This document shows positions 25,066 through 31,764 of a stretch of 32,995 bases of DNA, in pieces. Within the stretch, counting starts at the first letter, position 1, and each line of letters opens with the position of its first letter. A program made the position numbers and the translations under genes. The notes beneath the pieces are model-generated. The model had not been told where the DNA came from. It did no database searches and saw only the letters and a program-made list of their open reading frames with translations. The stretch is from an uncultured Roseburia sp. GTDB lineage: Bacteria; Bacillota; Clostridia; Lachnospirales; Lachnospiraceae. The stretch is taken from assembly GCA_910577925.1 (NCBI GenBank), contig CAJTOI010000031.1, forward strand, positions 1-32,995, written 5' to 3'.

Positions 25066-25862
25066 ACACGATCGCAAAAGAATGGGCTGGCGAGCTCCGC
25101 GACGGGATCGCGTGGGTGATCGTCTGGAAAACCGGTCGGAGCTGGAACGCTACGGCGGTATGGCTGAACAGTGACAACGACACCTTCGAGCCGGAGGATC
25201 TGGAGCGGGCCCGCAAGATACTGGAGCAGGATCCAAACGCTGTTATGCTAAATGGCTACTACTGCGGACACTTCGGCGAGGACATGACCGTGGCAGAGCT
25301 GGCGGCAGGGATCCGCTGGCACTACGAGAACGGCTACAACCTGCTGGACGGCTCGACGGCATTTCCACCGGGGCCTATGGAACACCTGGCAGATCAGCAG
25401 CAGGAAACAGATAAATGCCCAGCGCCCAGCGCTCTGTATATTGACGGGAAATGCTTCACCGGACAGATCACAGAGCTGACGCTTCCGCGCTTCTCCCCTC
25501 CTGAGCTGAACCTCCCAGAGCTTCGGAGCCCGCCCAGCATGGAGCTGAACCTCACGATCACACCGAACACGGCCGCGGCTATTCTGGAAGCCCTACAACC
25601 GGCAGTGCTACGCTTTTTCGAGGCGCTTGTCAACGCTGCAAGGGAGGCGTGGGCTGGGATCAAACGATCGGCCAAGGCGGCGGGCAGGATCGTGGCCCGG
25701 ATCGCTGGCAGGTGCATAGACGCCATGCTCTACAAAGCAAACGATCACCCGAAATGGTGGCACTACTACAAGCACGCTAAAAAGTACCGTGTGCGCAAAA
25801 AATACCGGCGACGACTGGAGCAGCAACTCTGTGATAAGCTGCTGGCCGCCGCTGCTGGATAG
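25053..25862 (+). CDS. Phage-type protein of unknown function with basic C-terminus
   Basis: The 269-residue protein has two parts. Residues about 1-110 look globular (AGELRDGIAWVIVWKTGRSWNATAVWLNS, then EPEDLERARKILEQDPNAVMLNGYYCGHFGEDMTVAELAAGIRWHYENGY), and a Pro/Leu-rich linker (about 115-175) leads to a helical, strongly basic C-terminus with KHAKKYRVRKKYRRRLEQQL. The basic tail suggests nucleic-acid or ribosome contact, but I do not recognise the family. ATG 25053 is eight bases after GGGAGG and overlaps the preceding gene by 13 bases; the next gene follows after 11 bases. Confidence 0.65.
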   Translation: MAAINTIAKEWAGELRDGIAWVIVWKTGRSWNATAVWLNSDNDTFEPEDLERARKILEQDPNAVMLNGYYCGHFGEDMTVAELAAGIRWHYENGYNLLDGSTAFPPGPMEHLADQQQETDKCPAPSALYIDGKCFTGQITELTLPRFSPPELNLPELRSPPSMELNLTITPNTAAAILEALQPAVLRFFEALVNAAREAWAGIKRSAKAAGRIVARIAGRCIDAMLYKANDHPKWWHYYKHAKKYRVRKKYRRRLEQQLCDKLLAAAAG

Positions 25863-25873
25863 GAGGTGGACAC

Positions 25874-26050
25874 ATGAGCAAATCTAAACCGTACCGCGTA
25901 TGTCCGAATTGCGGCTGCAATTTGGATCCCGGCGAGCGTTGCGACTGTAAAGAACGCGCGGAGCTGGACGCCGCCAAAGAAGCCGCGCAGCTGGCAGCAG
26001 ACCTGACGCACATAGACCGGCGCGAGCCCGTACTCATGCCCGGCGCATAA
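25874..26050 (+). CDS. Small zinc-ribbon protein (58 residues)
   Basis: The protein begins MSKSKPYRVCPNCGCNLDPG and continues ERCDCKERAELDAAKEAAQL. CPNCGCN and CDC give four to five cysteines in a treble-clef-like arrangement that could hold one zinc. The second half is an Ala/Leu/Glu helix. ATG 25874 follows AGGAGG (25861-25866) at good distance, and it starts 11 bases after the previous gene. Such mini zinc-ribbon proteins are frequent and uncharacterised in phage early regions. Confidence 0.75.
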   Translation: MSKSKPYRVCPNCGCNLDPGERCDCKERAELDAAKEAAQLAADLTHIDRREPVLMPGA

Positions 26051-26202
26051 GCGGCGCACGCTATGAGACATGCCGCGAGTGCGGGCTGGAATGGAATATA
26101 AGCAAACAAGCGACGATCCCGTGGTATGGCTATCTCTGCCCGCGGTGCCGGGCAAAGTATAAGCAGCCACGCAGGATCCAACCGAAAGGAGCAAACACAT
26201 GA
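26047..26202 (+). CDS. Zinc-ribbon frame lacking a standard start codon
   Basis: In the +1 frame relative to the 58-residue gene, the sequence RRISGARYETCRECGLEWNI and later GYLCPRCRAKYKQPR runs to TGA 26200-26202, with CxxC...CxxC typical of a zinc ribbon. The frame is open from 25951 but contains no ATG, GTG or TTG before the first CxxC. An ATA at 26047 overlaps the TAA of the gene before it, so reinitiation at a non-standard start is one option. Another is loss of a start: deleting CC after ATG 26036 would give ATG CGG CGC ATA and restore a natural beginning. The stop overlaps ATG 26199 of the next gene (ATGA). Confidence 0.5.
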   Translation: MSGARYETCRECGLEWNISKQATIPWYGYLCPRCRAKYKQPRRIQPKGANT

Positions 26203-27551
26203 GAAACGAGGTTATTTTTGACAGAAAAGGGATCCCGGACATTATGGTGGTATTCACACCGGACGAGCTGGGCCTCCCGGCAGAAATCAGAGGCAAGGCC
26301 GTGAAGGAGTACGCGATCAGCAAGTACCCCAACACCCTGATCGGGGGCGTGCCCCACTCCATGCCCTACCAGCAGCCCGCCGTAAATATCAACCACGACG
26401 AGGCGATCCGGCTCTGCGAAAGCAAAGGCCCCGGCTGGCACCTTCTGACAAACGACGAATGGGCCGCCCTGGCACACCAGAGCCGCAAAAACGGCACCCT
26501 CCCCCGTGGAAACACTGACTGCGGAAAGAGCCACAGCCACCCGGAGGAAACCGGCACTACATACAAAGACAACAGCGGCAGCAGTAAAACCCTGACCGGC
26601 TCCGGCCCGGTGACATGGAACCACGACCACACAGCCGAAGGAGTCGCCGACATGTGCGGCAATGTCTGGGAACACGTCGGCGGGATCCGCTTCATAGACG
26701 GCAAGGTGCAGGTGATACCGGGAAACGAGGCAGCAGCAGGCGCGGATCAGTCCAGAGACTCAAAGGAGTGGAAAGCGATCTACACAGCCGACGGCGATCC
26801 CGTCTACTACAACGTAGAGGACGGCGAGATCAAGCTCCAACCGATAGCACCGGAGGGCAAAGACTACGACGGCGTACAATTCACCGATCTGAACACCTCG
26901 GCGCTGGAAGTCCCGGAGAAGCTGATCGAGCTCGGCCTCTATCCTGCGCCCGGATATGAGGGCACGGACTACTTCTGGCTGGACACTGACGGCGAAAGGA
27001 TCGTGTTCCGCGGGGGCTACTGGTGCCACGGTGCGTACGCTGGTGTGTTCTACTTCCGCGGCGACTACTCCCGTGCGAGTGTGCACTGGCACGTGGGCTT
27101 CCGCTCCGCTTTAATTCGATACTCTGGCGACTCTGGATCTCTGGACGATCTGGACGACGAAGCCGCCGATCTGAGCGACGCGCCGCAGGAAATCAAGAAT
27201 GAGATCAAGGCTAACGCCGAAAAACTGGAGCATAAAGACACCATGACGGATATCACAAAGGACTGGCCCTTCCCCCTTCCTGACACGCTGCCGGGCATGA
27301 TCCGGCTGACACTTGCCAAGGTACTGACAGACATATACACAGCCGCAGGCGGGCAGGACGCGCTCAGCTTCCAAAGTCTGGCCTACAATGCCAGCGAGGC
27401 AGAAATCAAAGTGGCGATCCCGATTGCCTCACAGCTGGCGCAGATCAACATAGCAGCCGAGGCCATGAGGCGCGGCATGGAGCAGCTAAAGCTCGCCGCC
27501 ACCACTTCACTGACACTGACACTCGGAAAGGAGGCCGCCGATCGTGAATAA
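26199..27551 (+). CDS. DGR-type variable protein with formylglycine-generating-enzyme / C-type-lectin fold
   Basis: The 450-residue protein has a sulfatase-modifying-factor (FGE/SUMF1) fold: INHDEAIRLCESKGPGWHLLTNDEWAALA (about 67-95), GVADMCGNVWEHVGG (about 148-162), and the closing FRGGYW ... WHVGFRSAL (about 270-305). This fold carries the variable regions of diversity-generating retroelements (Mtd, TvpA). In the closing segment the codons TAC, TGC, CAC, TAC, TAC, CGC, GAC, TAC, AGT, CAC, CAC stand in otherwise conserved surroundings and all can derive from AAC or AAT by changes at A. Unusually about 145 helical residues follow the variable region. It probably displays a changeable binding surface. 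ATG 26199 follows GAAAGGAG; the next gene overlaps by 8 bases. No reverse transcriptase was found nearby. Residues for true FGE catalysis were not identified. Confidence 0.78.
   Translation: MRNEVIFDRKGIPDIMVVFTPDELGLPAEIRGKAVKEYAISKYPNTLIGGVPHSMPYQQPAVNINHDEAIRLCESKGPGWHLLTNDEWAALAHQSRKNGTLPRGNTDCGKSHSHPEETGTTYKDNSGSSKTLTGSGPVTWNHDHTAEGVADMCGNVWEHVGGIRFIDGKVQVIPGNEAAAGADQSRDSKEWKAIYTADGDPVYYNVEDGEIKLQPIAPEGKDYDGVQFTDLNTSALEVPEKLIELGLYPAPGYEGTDYFWLDTDGERIVFRGGYWCHGAYAGVFYFRGDYSRASVHWHVGFRSALIRYSGDSGSLDDLDDEAADLSDAPQEIKNEIKANAEKLEHKDTMTDITKDWPFPLPDTLPGMIRLTLAKVLTDIYTAAGGQDALSFQSLAYNASEAEIKVAIPIASQLAQINIAAEAMRRGMEQLKLAATTSLTLTLGKEAADRE
27012..27113 (+). repeat. Candidate DGR variable region (VR)
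   Basis: This stretch encodes residues 272-305 of the FGE-fold protein. At least ten codons (27018, 27024, 27027, 27036, 27051, 27057, 27063, 27066, 27084, 27090) have the form NNC with bases that could come from AAC, while the codons between them (TGG, GGT, GCG, GTG, TTC, GGC, TCC) are A-poor. It ends in the GC-rich GTGGGCTTCCGCTCCGC (27093-27109), a plausible homology-initiation end. The matching template repeat was not found in the window. Confidence 0.65.
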
Positions 27552-28281
27552 TCTCCGGGAAGTATTCAGGAAATATAAGGCCGTCGTGTTCTTCGACGTG
27601 GAGACAACCGGCCTCGACGCCAAAACCTGCCGGATCATAGAGCTGGCAGCAATCAGGATCGAGCGGGCAGGTGACGGCACCCTCTACACAGCGGGCCGCG
27701 CTGACATGCTCATAAAACTGCCAGACGGACAGCGGATCCCCGAAAAGATCACAGAGCTGACCGGGATCACGGACGAACAGCTGGAAGCCAGCGGCGTGAC
27801 TGAATACAACGCTGCAGCAGCCTTCGCCTTCGAGTTTTTGACCTGCGGGCCCGTCCTTCTGGTGGCCCACAATGCACAATTTGATCTTTCATTCACTCAG
27901 GAAATGCTCGGCCGGTATGGAGACGACGCGCTGCAACTTTTGAAAGACTGCGACTATCTGGACAGCCTGACGGTGTACAAAGACCGGAGGGACTACCCAC
28001 ACAAACTGGAGAACGCGATCGCGGCCTACAATCTGGGGGACAAGGTAAAGAACACCCACCGGGCGATCGACGACGTGAAGGCACTTTTTGAGGTATGCAG
28101 AGCCATGGACGACGAGCGGCCCGATCTTCTGAAATATGTGAACACCTTCGGCTACAACCCGAAGTACGGAGTCGGTGGACAGAGGATCGAAAAAGTGAGC
28201 TACTGGCCGCAGCGTTTCAACAAATACATGCAGCCGCCAAGCTGCACACTACCGGCCCTGATGAAGAAAAGGAGGAAATGA
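27544..28281 (+). CDS. DnaQ-like 3'-5' exonuclease (DEDDh)
   Basis: The 245-residue protein has all DEDDh residues: D18 and E20 in FFDVETTGL, D114 in HNAQFD, H172 and D176/D177 in THRAIDD. This is the exonuclease domain of the DNA polymerase III epsilon family, which removes 3' nucleotides; in phages it may serve proofreading or processing of recombination ends. A C-terminal extension of about 55 residues ends in a basic tail with no known motif. GTG 27544 lies after AAAGGAGG and overlaps the variable-protein gene by 8 bases; the stop overlaps the next ATG as ATGA. Confidence 0.88.
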   Translation: MNNLREVFRKYKAVVFFDVETTGLDAKTCRIIELAAIRIERAGDGTLYTAGRADMLIKLPDGQRIPEKITELTGITDEQLEASGVTEYNAAAAFAFEFLTCGPVLLVAHNAQFDLSFTQEMLGRYGDDALQLLKDCDYLDSLTVYKDRRDYPHKLENAIAAYNLGDKVKNTHRAIDDVKALFEVCRAMDDERPDLLKYVNTFGYNPKYGVGGQRIEKVSYWPQRFNKYMQPPSCTLPALMKKRRK

Positions 28282-29030
28282 ACAAAGAAATGATTAACAC
28301 GAAAATAGAGCGGCACCCACCGCGAATGAGAAGCCGCTCCGCAGGCTATCGCGCAAGCCGCCGAAAGCCTAAAACCATTTTACACCGCTTCTCTCTATTT
28401 TTCAAGCGGAGAAAATGGAAACATGCGCTTGTTTTGGCGCTGGCCGTCCTGGCTGGACTGGGCGTGCTTTTCCTGCTGCACTGGCTGATCTATTCCTCGA
28501 ATGGAAGTGACACCACCGCAGCATATACGCCGGAGCCTTCAAGGCCACCGGAAATCACCATAGAACCGGAGGACAAGCCGCAGACGTACATATTCAAGGA
28601 CGGCGACGGCCACCCGGTAGACTGGGAACACCTAACAGACGCATGGGCGAAAGAGTCCGGTTACGAAAAGCGCTACACTCTCACCGACGACGAGCGGCTG
28701 GAGATTGCGCAAGTAATCACCGCAGAAGCCGCAGGCGAGCCCTTCGCTGGCAAGGTAGCCGTGGCCCAGTGCATACTCCAGACATGTGAGGACGAGAGGA
28801 TCCGCCCGTCCGAGGTTCTGGAAAAGTATAAATACAGCAAAAGGCGGCCGGATCCTACCGCCGAAGCTCTGGAAGCCGTGGAGGCCGTGTTTGACTTCGG
28901 ACACGTTGCAACCAGCGAGCCGATCCGGTACTTCTACGCGCCGGAGCTTATAGAAAGCAGCTGGCACGAGTCGCAGGCGTATGTAATGACAATTAACAAC
29001 CATAAGTTTTTCAAAGACATTAACCGCTGA
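28278..29030 (+). CDS. Membrane-anchored SleB-type cell-wall hydrolase
   Basis: The 250-residue protein starts with a basic 48-residue segment, then one membrane helix (about 49-71), a Pro/Glu linker (about 80-105), and a SleB/hydrolase_2 domain (about 138-247): ERLEIAQVITAEAAGEPFAGKVAVAQCILQTC, with the conserved catalytic Glu of this fold likely E150, and SWHESQAYVMTINNHKFF at the end. SleB enzymes are lytic transglycosylases that open spore cortex or vegetative peptidoglycan. The N-in, C-out anchor fits action on the cell wall from the outer face. ATG 28278 overlaps the exonuclease stop and sits two bases after GGAGG; ATG 28290 is a less close alternative. A lysis-like enzyme inside a replication module is unusual. 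Confidence 0.8.
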   Translation: MNKEMINTKIERHPPRMRSRSAGYRASRRKPKTILHRFSLFFKRRKWKHALVLALAVLAGLGVLFLLHWLIYSSNGSDTTAAYTPEPSRPPEITIEPEDKPQTYIFKDGDGHPVDWEHLTDAWAKESGYEKRYTLTDDERLEIAQVITAEAAGEPFAGKVAVAQCILQTCEDERIRPSEVLEKYKYSKRRPDPTAEALEAVEAVFDFGHVATSEPIRYFYAPELIESSWHESQAYVMTINNHKFFKDINR

Positions 29031-29059
29031 AAGAAACCATCAACCAAAGGAGGTAGACC

Positions 29060-29905
29060 ATGGCAGGAAGTCCAAAGGCTGACGCACAGCCGCAAAGCGC
29101 AGAAACACCGCCGCGGGAGGCCATGAGCCTGCAAGAGAAGTTTGTCAAGCTCCGGGAGGCCGTGCCTGCAATCACGCAGCGCCAGCACTCGGAGGGCGTA
29201 AAGTATAAATTTGCAAAGATTTTCGACGTTTATGAGCTTCTCACCCCGGCTATGAACCAGTACGGCGTCAACTTCGACATTGTGGCCGAAAAAGCCACCA
29301 GACACGCCGAAAACGGCGAACCCGTCTACTACTCACATTTTCAGCAGAACACCCAGAGGGGCGGGCTGATCGTGTGGGTGTATGAGGCAGACCTGACAAT
29401 CCGCTGGACGAACGCAGACGATCCAGAGGACATTCTGGAGGTAACTCTGCACGCGATCGGAACCAATGACGGCGGGCCGGACAAAGCAAAAGGATCCGCG
29501 TGGACGTACTGCCTCAAATACTATCTCTTTGAAAAGTTCGGCATAGATCAGGGAGACGACGATCCAGACCTGACCGACCGCGGGCAGACAGCGCCGCCAC
29601 CGGCCGCAAATCGCCCCGCAGCGCCTCAAAACGGTGCCGCGGGCAGAAATACCCAGCCGCAGCAGCAGAACGCCCAGAACGGGCACACAGGCGCTTCACG
29701 CCCTCTAACTGACGCGCAGCTCTCCCGCATGTACCGAAAAGGTGAGGACGCCGGGATCACGCAGGCGCAGATCAATGAGGATATAGCCACGCGGTACAGA
29801 CAGCAGGATCCGCACAACCTGACACGCGCCCAGTATGATGAAATCTGCAACCGGCTGGACGCCGTAAAGAAACAGCAAGGACAAGGAGGAAACTCAAATG
29901 TTTAA
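29060..29905 (+). CDS. erf: ERF-family single-strand annealing protein
   Basis: The 281-residue protein has the ERF core (about 20-165): MSLQEKFVKLREAVPAITQ, KYKFAKIFDVYELLTPAMNQYGVNFDIV, and GTNDGGPDKAKGSAWTYCLKYYLFEKFGI, the G-x-x-K-a-x-x-Y signature of the family. ERF proteins pair complementary single strands in phage recombination and genome circularisation. A Pro/Gln/Ala-rich linker (about 170-215) and a short C-terminal helical domain follow. ATG 29060 follows GGAGG. The stop overlaps ATG 29898 of the SSB gene, the expected partner for ERF. The pairing with SSB and an exonuclease nearby makes a complete recombination set. Confidence 0.88.
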   Translation: MAGSPKADAQPQSAETPPREAMSLQEKFVKLREAVPAITQRQHSEGVKYKFAKIFDVYELLTPAMNQYGVNFDIVAEKATRHAENGEPVYYSHFQQNTQRGGLIVWVYEADLTIRWTNADDPEDILEVTLHAIGTNDGGPDKAKGSAWTYCLKYYLFEKFGIDQGDDDPDLTDRGQTAPPPAANRPAAPQNGAAGRNTQPQQQNAQNGHTGASRPLTDAQLSRMYRKGEDAGITQAQINEDIATRYRQQDPHNLTRAQYDEICNRLDAVKKQQGQGGNSNV

Positions 29906-30251
29906 CCATGTAGGGCTTCTGGGCCGTCTGGCTCAGGAACCGGAAATCAGATACACCCAAAGCGGCGTACCCGTGGCGAGCTTCGACCTCGCCGTGCAGG
30001 TGCCGAGCAAAGACAAGAACACCCCGCCCGACTATATCCCGATCACATGCTGGGACAAGCAGGCCGAGTTTGCCGGGCGCTATCTCACCAAGGGCCGCCA
30101 GATCGTAGTCGAGGGCCGGCTCTCCACCCGGAAATATACCGGTAGCGACGGAAAAACCCACAAAGTCGTAGAAGTCAACGCCTCCCGCCTCTATTTTGCT
30201 GACAGCGGCCAAGGAGGCACCGGGGACTATGACGGGAGCAGCCAAGTATAA
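29898..30251 (+). CDS. ssb: Single-stranded DNA-binding protein
   Basis: The 117-residue protein is a short OB-fold SSB: NHVGLLGRLAQEPEIRYTQS, ASFDLAVQVPSKD, IPITCWDKQAEFAGRYLTKGRQIVVEGRL and KVVEVNASRLYFAD match the core of bacterial and phage SSBs. It covers single-stranded DNA during phage replication. The usual C-terminal acidic tip (DDDIPF) that recruits host proteins is absent; the tail is GQGGTGDYDGSSQV, so partner binding may differ from host SSB. ATG 29898 follows AAGGAGG and overlaps the end of erf by 8 bases; the next gene starts 18 bases downstream. Confidence 0.93.
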   Translation: MFNHVGLLGRLAQEPEIRYTQSGVPVASFDLAVQVPSKDKNTPPDYIPITCWDKQAEFAGRYLTKGRQIVVEGRLSTRKYTGSDGKTHKVVEVNASRLYFADSGQGGTGDYDGSSQV

Positions 30252-30269
30252 CAGAAAGGAGGCAGGGCT

Positions 30270-31088
30270 ATGGCGCAGGACTCAAAAAAAGGCTTTTTGT
30301 TGTATTACGACTACCGGAAACACCTCTCACTTTTAAGCGACGCAGAACGCGGAAAGCTGCTCATGGCTCTGCTGAACTATGGGGAGCGTGGAGACATGCC
30401 GGAGGATCTGGACGGTATGGCCTTTATGGCTTTTTCCTTCATCACCGGGCAAATGGACAGAGACGCCCAGAAGTATGCTGATACCTGCCGGAAACGCAGC
30501 GAAGCAGGCAAGCAGGGCGGGCGGCCTAAGAAAGAAACCGGAAAGCAGGACAAAGCAAAAAAAGCAAATGCTTATTCTGAAAAGCAAACCGAAGCAAAAA
30601 AAGGTGATACAGAGAAAGAGACTGATACAGAGACAGTAACAGAGACAGACACAGAGAAAGGGAAAGAAAGCTCTACCCCCTACCCCCTGAAAGGGGGCCA
30701 GCAGGATCCCGTCCCGTATTCAAAAATCGTGGAGCTTTACCACTCAATCTGTACCAGCTACCCAAAGCTGAGGGCCGTCGAAGGAAACCGGGAGAAGCAG
30801 ATCGCGGCACGCTGGAAAAAATACAAGTCCCTCGACACCTTCCGGGAGCTATTCGAGAAGGCCGAGGCGTCGGACTTCCTGAAAGGTGAAAACGACCGGG
30901 CGTGGACGGCCGACTTCGACTGGCTGATCCGCCCCACAAACATGAGCAAAGTGCTGGAAGGGAAATACGACAGCGGCAGCAAGCCCAGATCAGGAACCAC
31001 GCAAAGCCAGACCGGGGGCAAGCCCTCCACCATGGACGTGCTCGCCGGTATTATCGCAGACGAGGAAGGAGGCGGCGTTTTTGACTAA
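30270..31088 (+). CDS. DUF6291-type phage replication protein
   Basis: The 272-residue protein starts with KKGFLLYYDYRKHLSLLSDAERGKLLMALLNYGERG and FMAFSFITGQMDRDAQKYAD (about 6-70), the DUF6291 module seen at the start of Clostridia phage replisome proteins. A basic, Lys-rich stretch and a T-E-rich low-complexity linker (about 85-135) follow. The C-terminal part (about 145-250) has the KIVELYHSICTSYPKLRAV and FDWLIRPTNMSKVLEGKYD patterns typical of phage replication-initiation or DnaD-like proteins. It probably acts with the helicase-loader-like protein in the next frame. AAGGAGG precedes ATG 30270. The stop overlaps the start of the next gene by 8 bases. Confidence 0.7.
   Translation: MAQDSKKGFLLYYDYRKHLSLLSDAERGKLLMALLNYGERGDMPEDLDGMAFMAFSFITGQMDRDAQKYADTCRKRSEAGKQGGRPKKETGKQDKAKKANAYSEKQTEAKKGDTEKETDTETVTETDTEKGKESSTPYPLKGGQQDPVPYSKIVELYHSICTSYPKLRAVEGNREKQIAARWKKYKSLDTFRELFEKAEASDFLKGENDRAWTADFDWLIRPTNMSKVLEGKYDSGSKPRSGTTQSQTGGKPSTMDVLAGIIADEEGGGVFD
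30605..30660 (+). repeat. Low-complexity ACAGAGA-type coding repeat
   Basis: GATACAGAGA and its variants recur five times and encode the DTE/TE-rich linker of the DUF6291 protein. It is imperfect and in frame, so repeat-length change would alter linker length only when in steps of three. Confidence 0.65.
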
Positions 31089-31764
31089 AGCAGACGCGGC
31101 AAAGCTGGTGGCGATCGTCGTCACGGCCTACCCCAATTATGACAAATTCAGAGACGAGGCAGCAGTCACCGCCACAGTGAACCTCTGGGCCTCAATGTTT
31201 CAATCGGACGACGGCCGGATCGTGGCGCTGGCCCTGAATAAACACATAGCAACAAACAAATGGCCGCCCAGTGTGGCAGAGATCCGGGAGCTCATGCTGG
31301 AGCTTATGCACCCTGACCTCATAGAGCCGGATCGGGCGTGGCTCGCAGTCAGTGACCTTCTGTACACGGCCGGGGAAAACAATCACGGCGACCTGCACCA
31401 GCAGCTCCCACCACTGGCGGCCCGTGCCGTTGAGGCGATCGGGTACTGCAACCTCTACGAAATGCACCGGAGTTGTTACCGAGGCGGCAAGCCCGGCATG
31501 GATCGCGTGGCCTTCATGGACATTTACAAGCCAATGTACGAGCGGGAGAAACAGCGGGCCATGACACCGGAGGGGCTCACCTCGCAGATCGACGCCGTGG
31601 CCTCTGCTATTCCTGACAAGGGCCAGCACCTACTCGCTGACCGTGAGCAGGCCCGCAGGGAACACGACGACACCATGAACCGGATCACATACGGCTGGAG
31701 CCGCAGGGCTCTGGAAGCGGCAGACGCGCCGCTGGAACTCACAGACGGGGAGGTGAAAAGCTAA
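31081..31764 (+). CDS. Phage helicase-loader/inhibitor-like protein
   Basis: The 227-residue protein opens with KADAAKLVAIVVTAYPNYDKF, then VNLWASMFQSDDGRIVALALNKHI and KWPPSVAEIRELM (about 2-80). This pattern fits the N-terminal domain of the phage G39P-type helicase loaders and similar replicative-helicase partners, which bring the DnaB-type helicase to the origin. The rest is helical and less conserved. It starts at TTG 31081, after GAAGGAGG, overlapping the DUF6291 gene by 8 bases; its stop TAA shares an A with ATG 31764 of the methyltransferase gene. No helicase gene is visible in the window, so a host helicase or one farther right is likely used. Confidence 0.65.
   Translation: MTKADAAKLVAIVVTAYPNYDKFRDEAAVTATVNLWASMFQSDDGRIVALALNKHIATNKWPPSVAEIRELMLELMHPDLIEPDRAWLAVSDLLYTAGENNHGDLHQQLPPLAARAVEAIGYCNLYEMHRSCYRGGKPGMDRVAFMDIYKPMYEREKQRAMTPEGLTSQIDAVASAIPDKGQHLLADREQARREHDDTMNRITYGWSRRALEAADAPLELTDGEVKS

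Noticed and set aside
25766..26362. Minus-strand frame of 198 codons in the phage region
   Set aside because: It has a poor composition (Ser/Cys/Arg-rich), overlaps several + genes with good ribosome sites and contains no domain.
26199..27551. A true formylglycine-generating or EgtB-type enzyme
   Set aside because: The FGE fold is recognisable, but no catalytic copper-binding cysteine pair or non-heme iron His triad is evident, and the closing segment matches DGR variable regions better.
30605..30660. Phase-variable short tandem repeat
   Set aside because: The units are imperfect and irregular, so slippage is less likely than in the G13 run.
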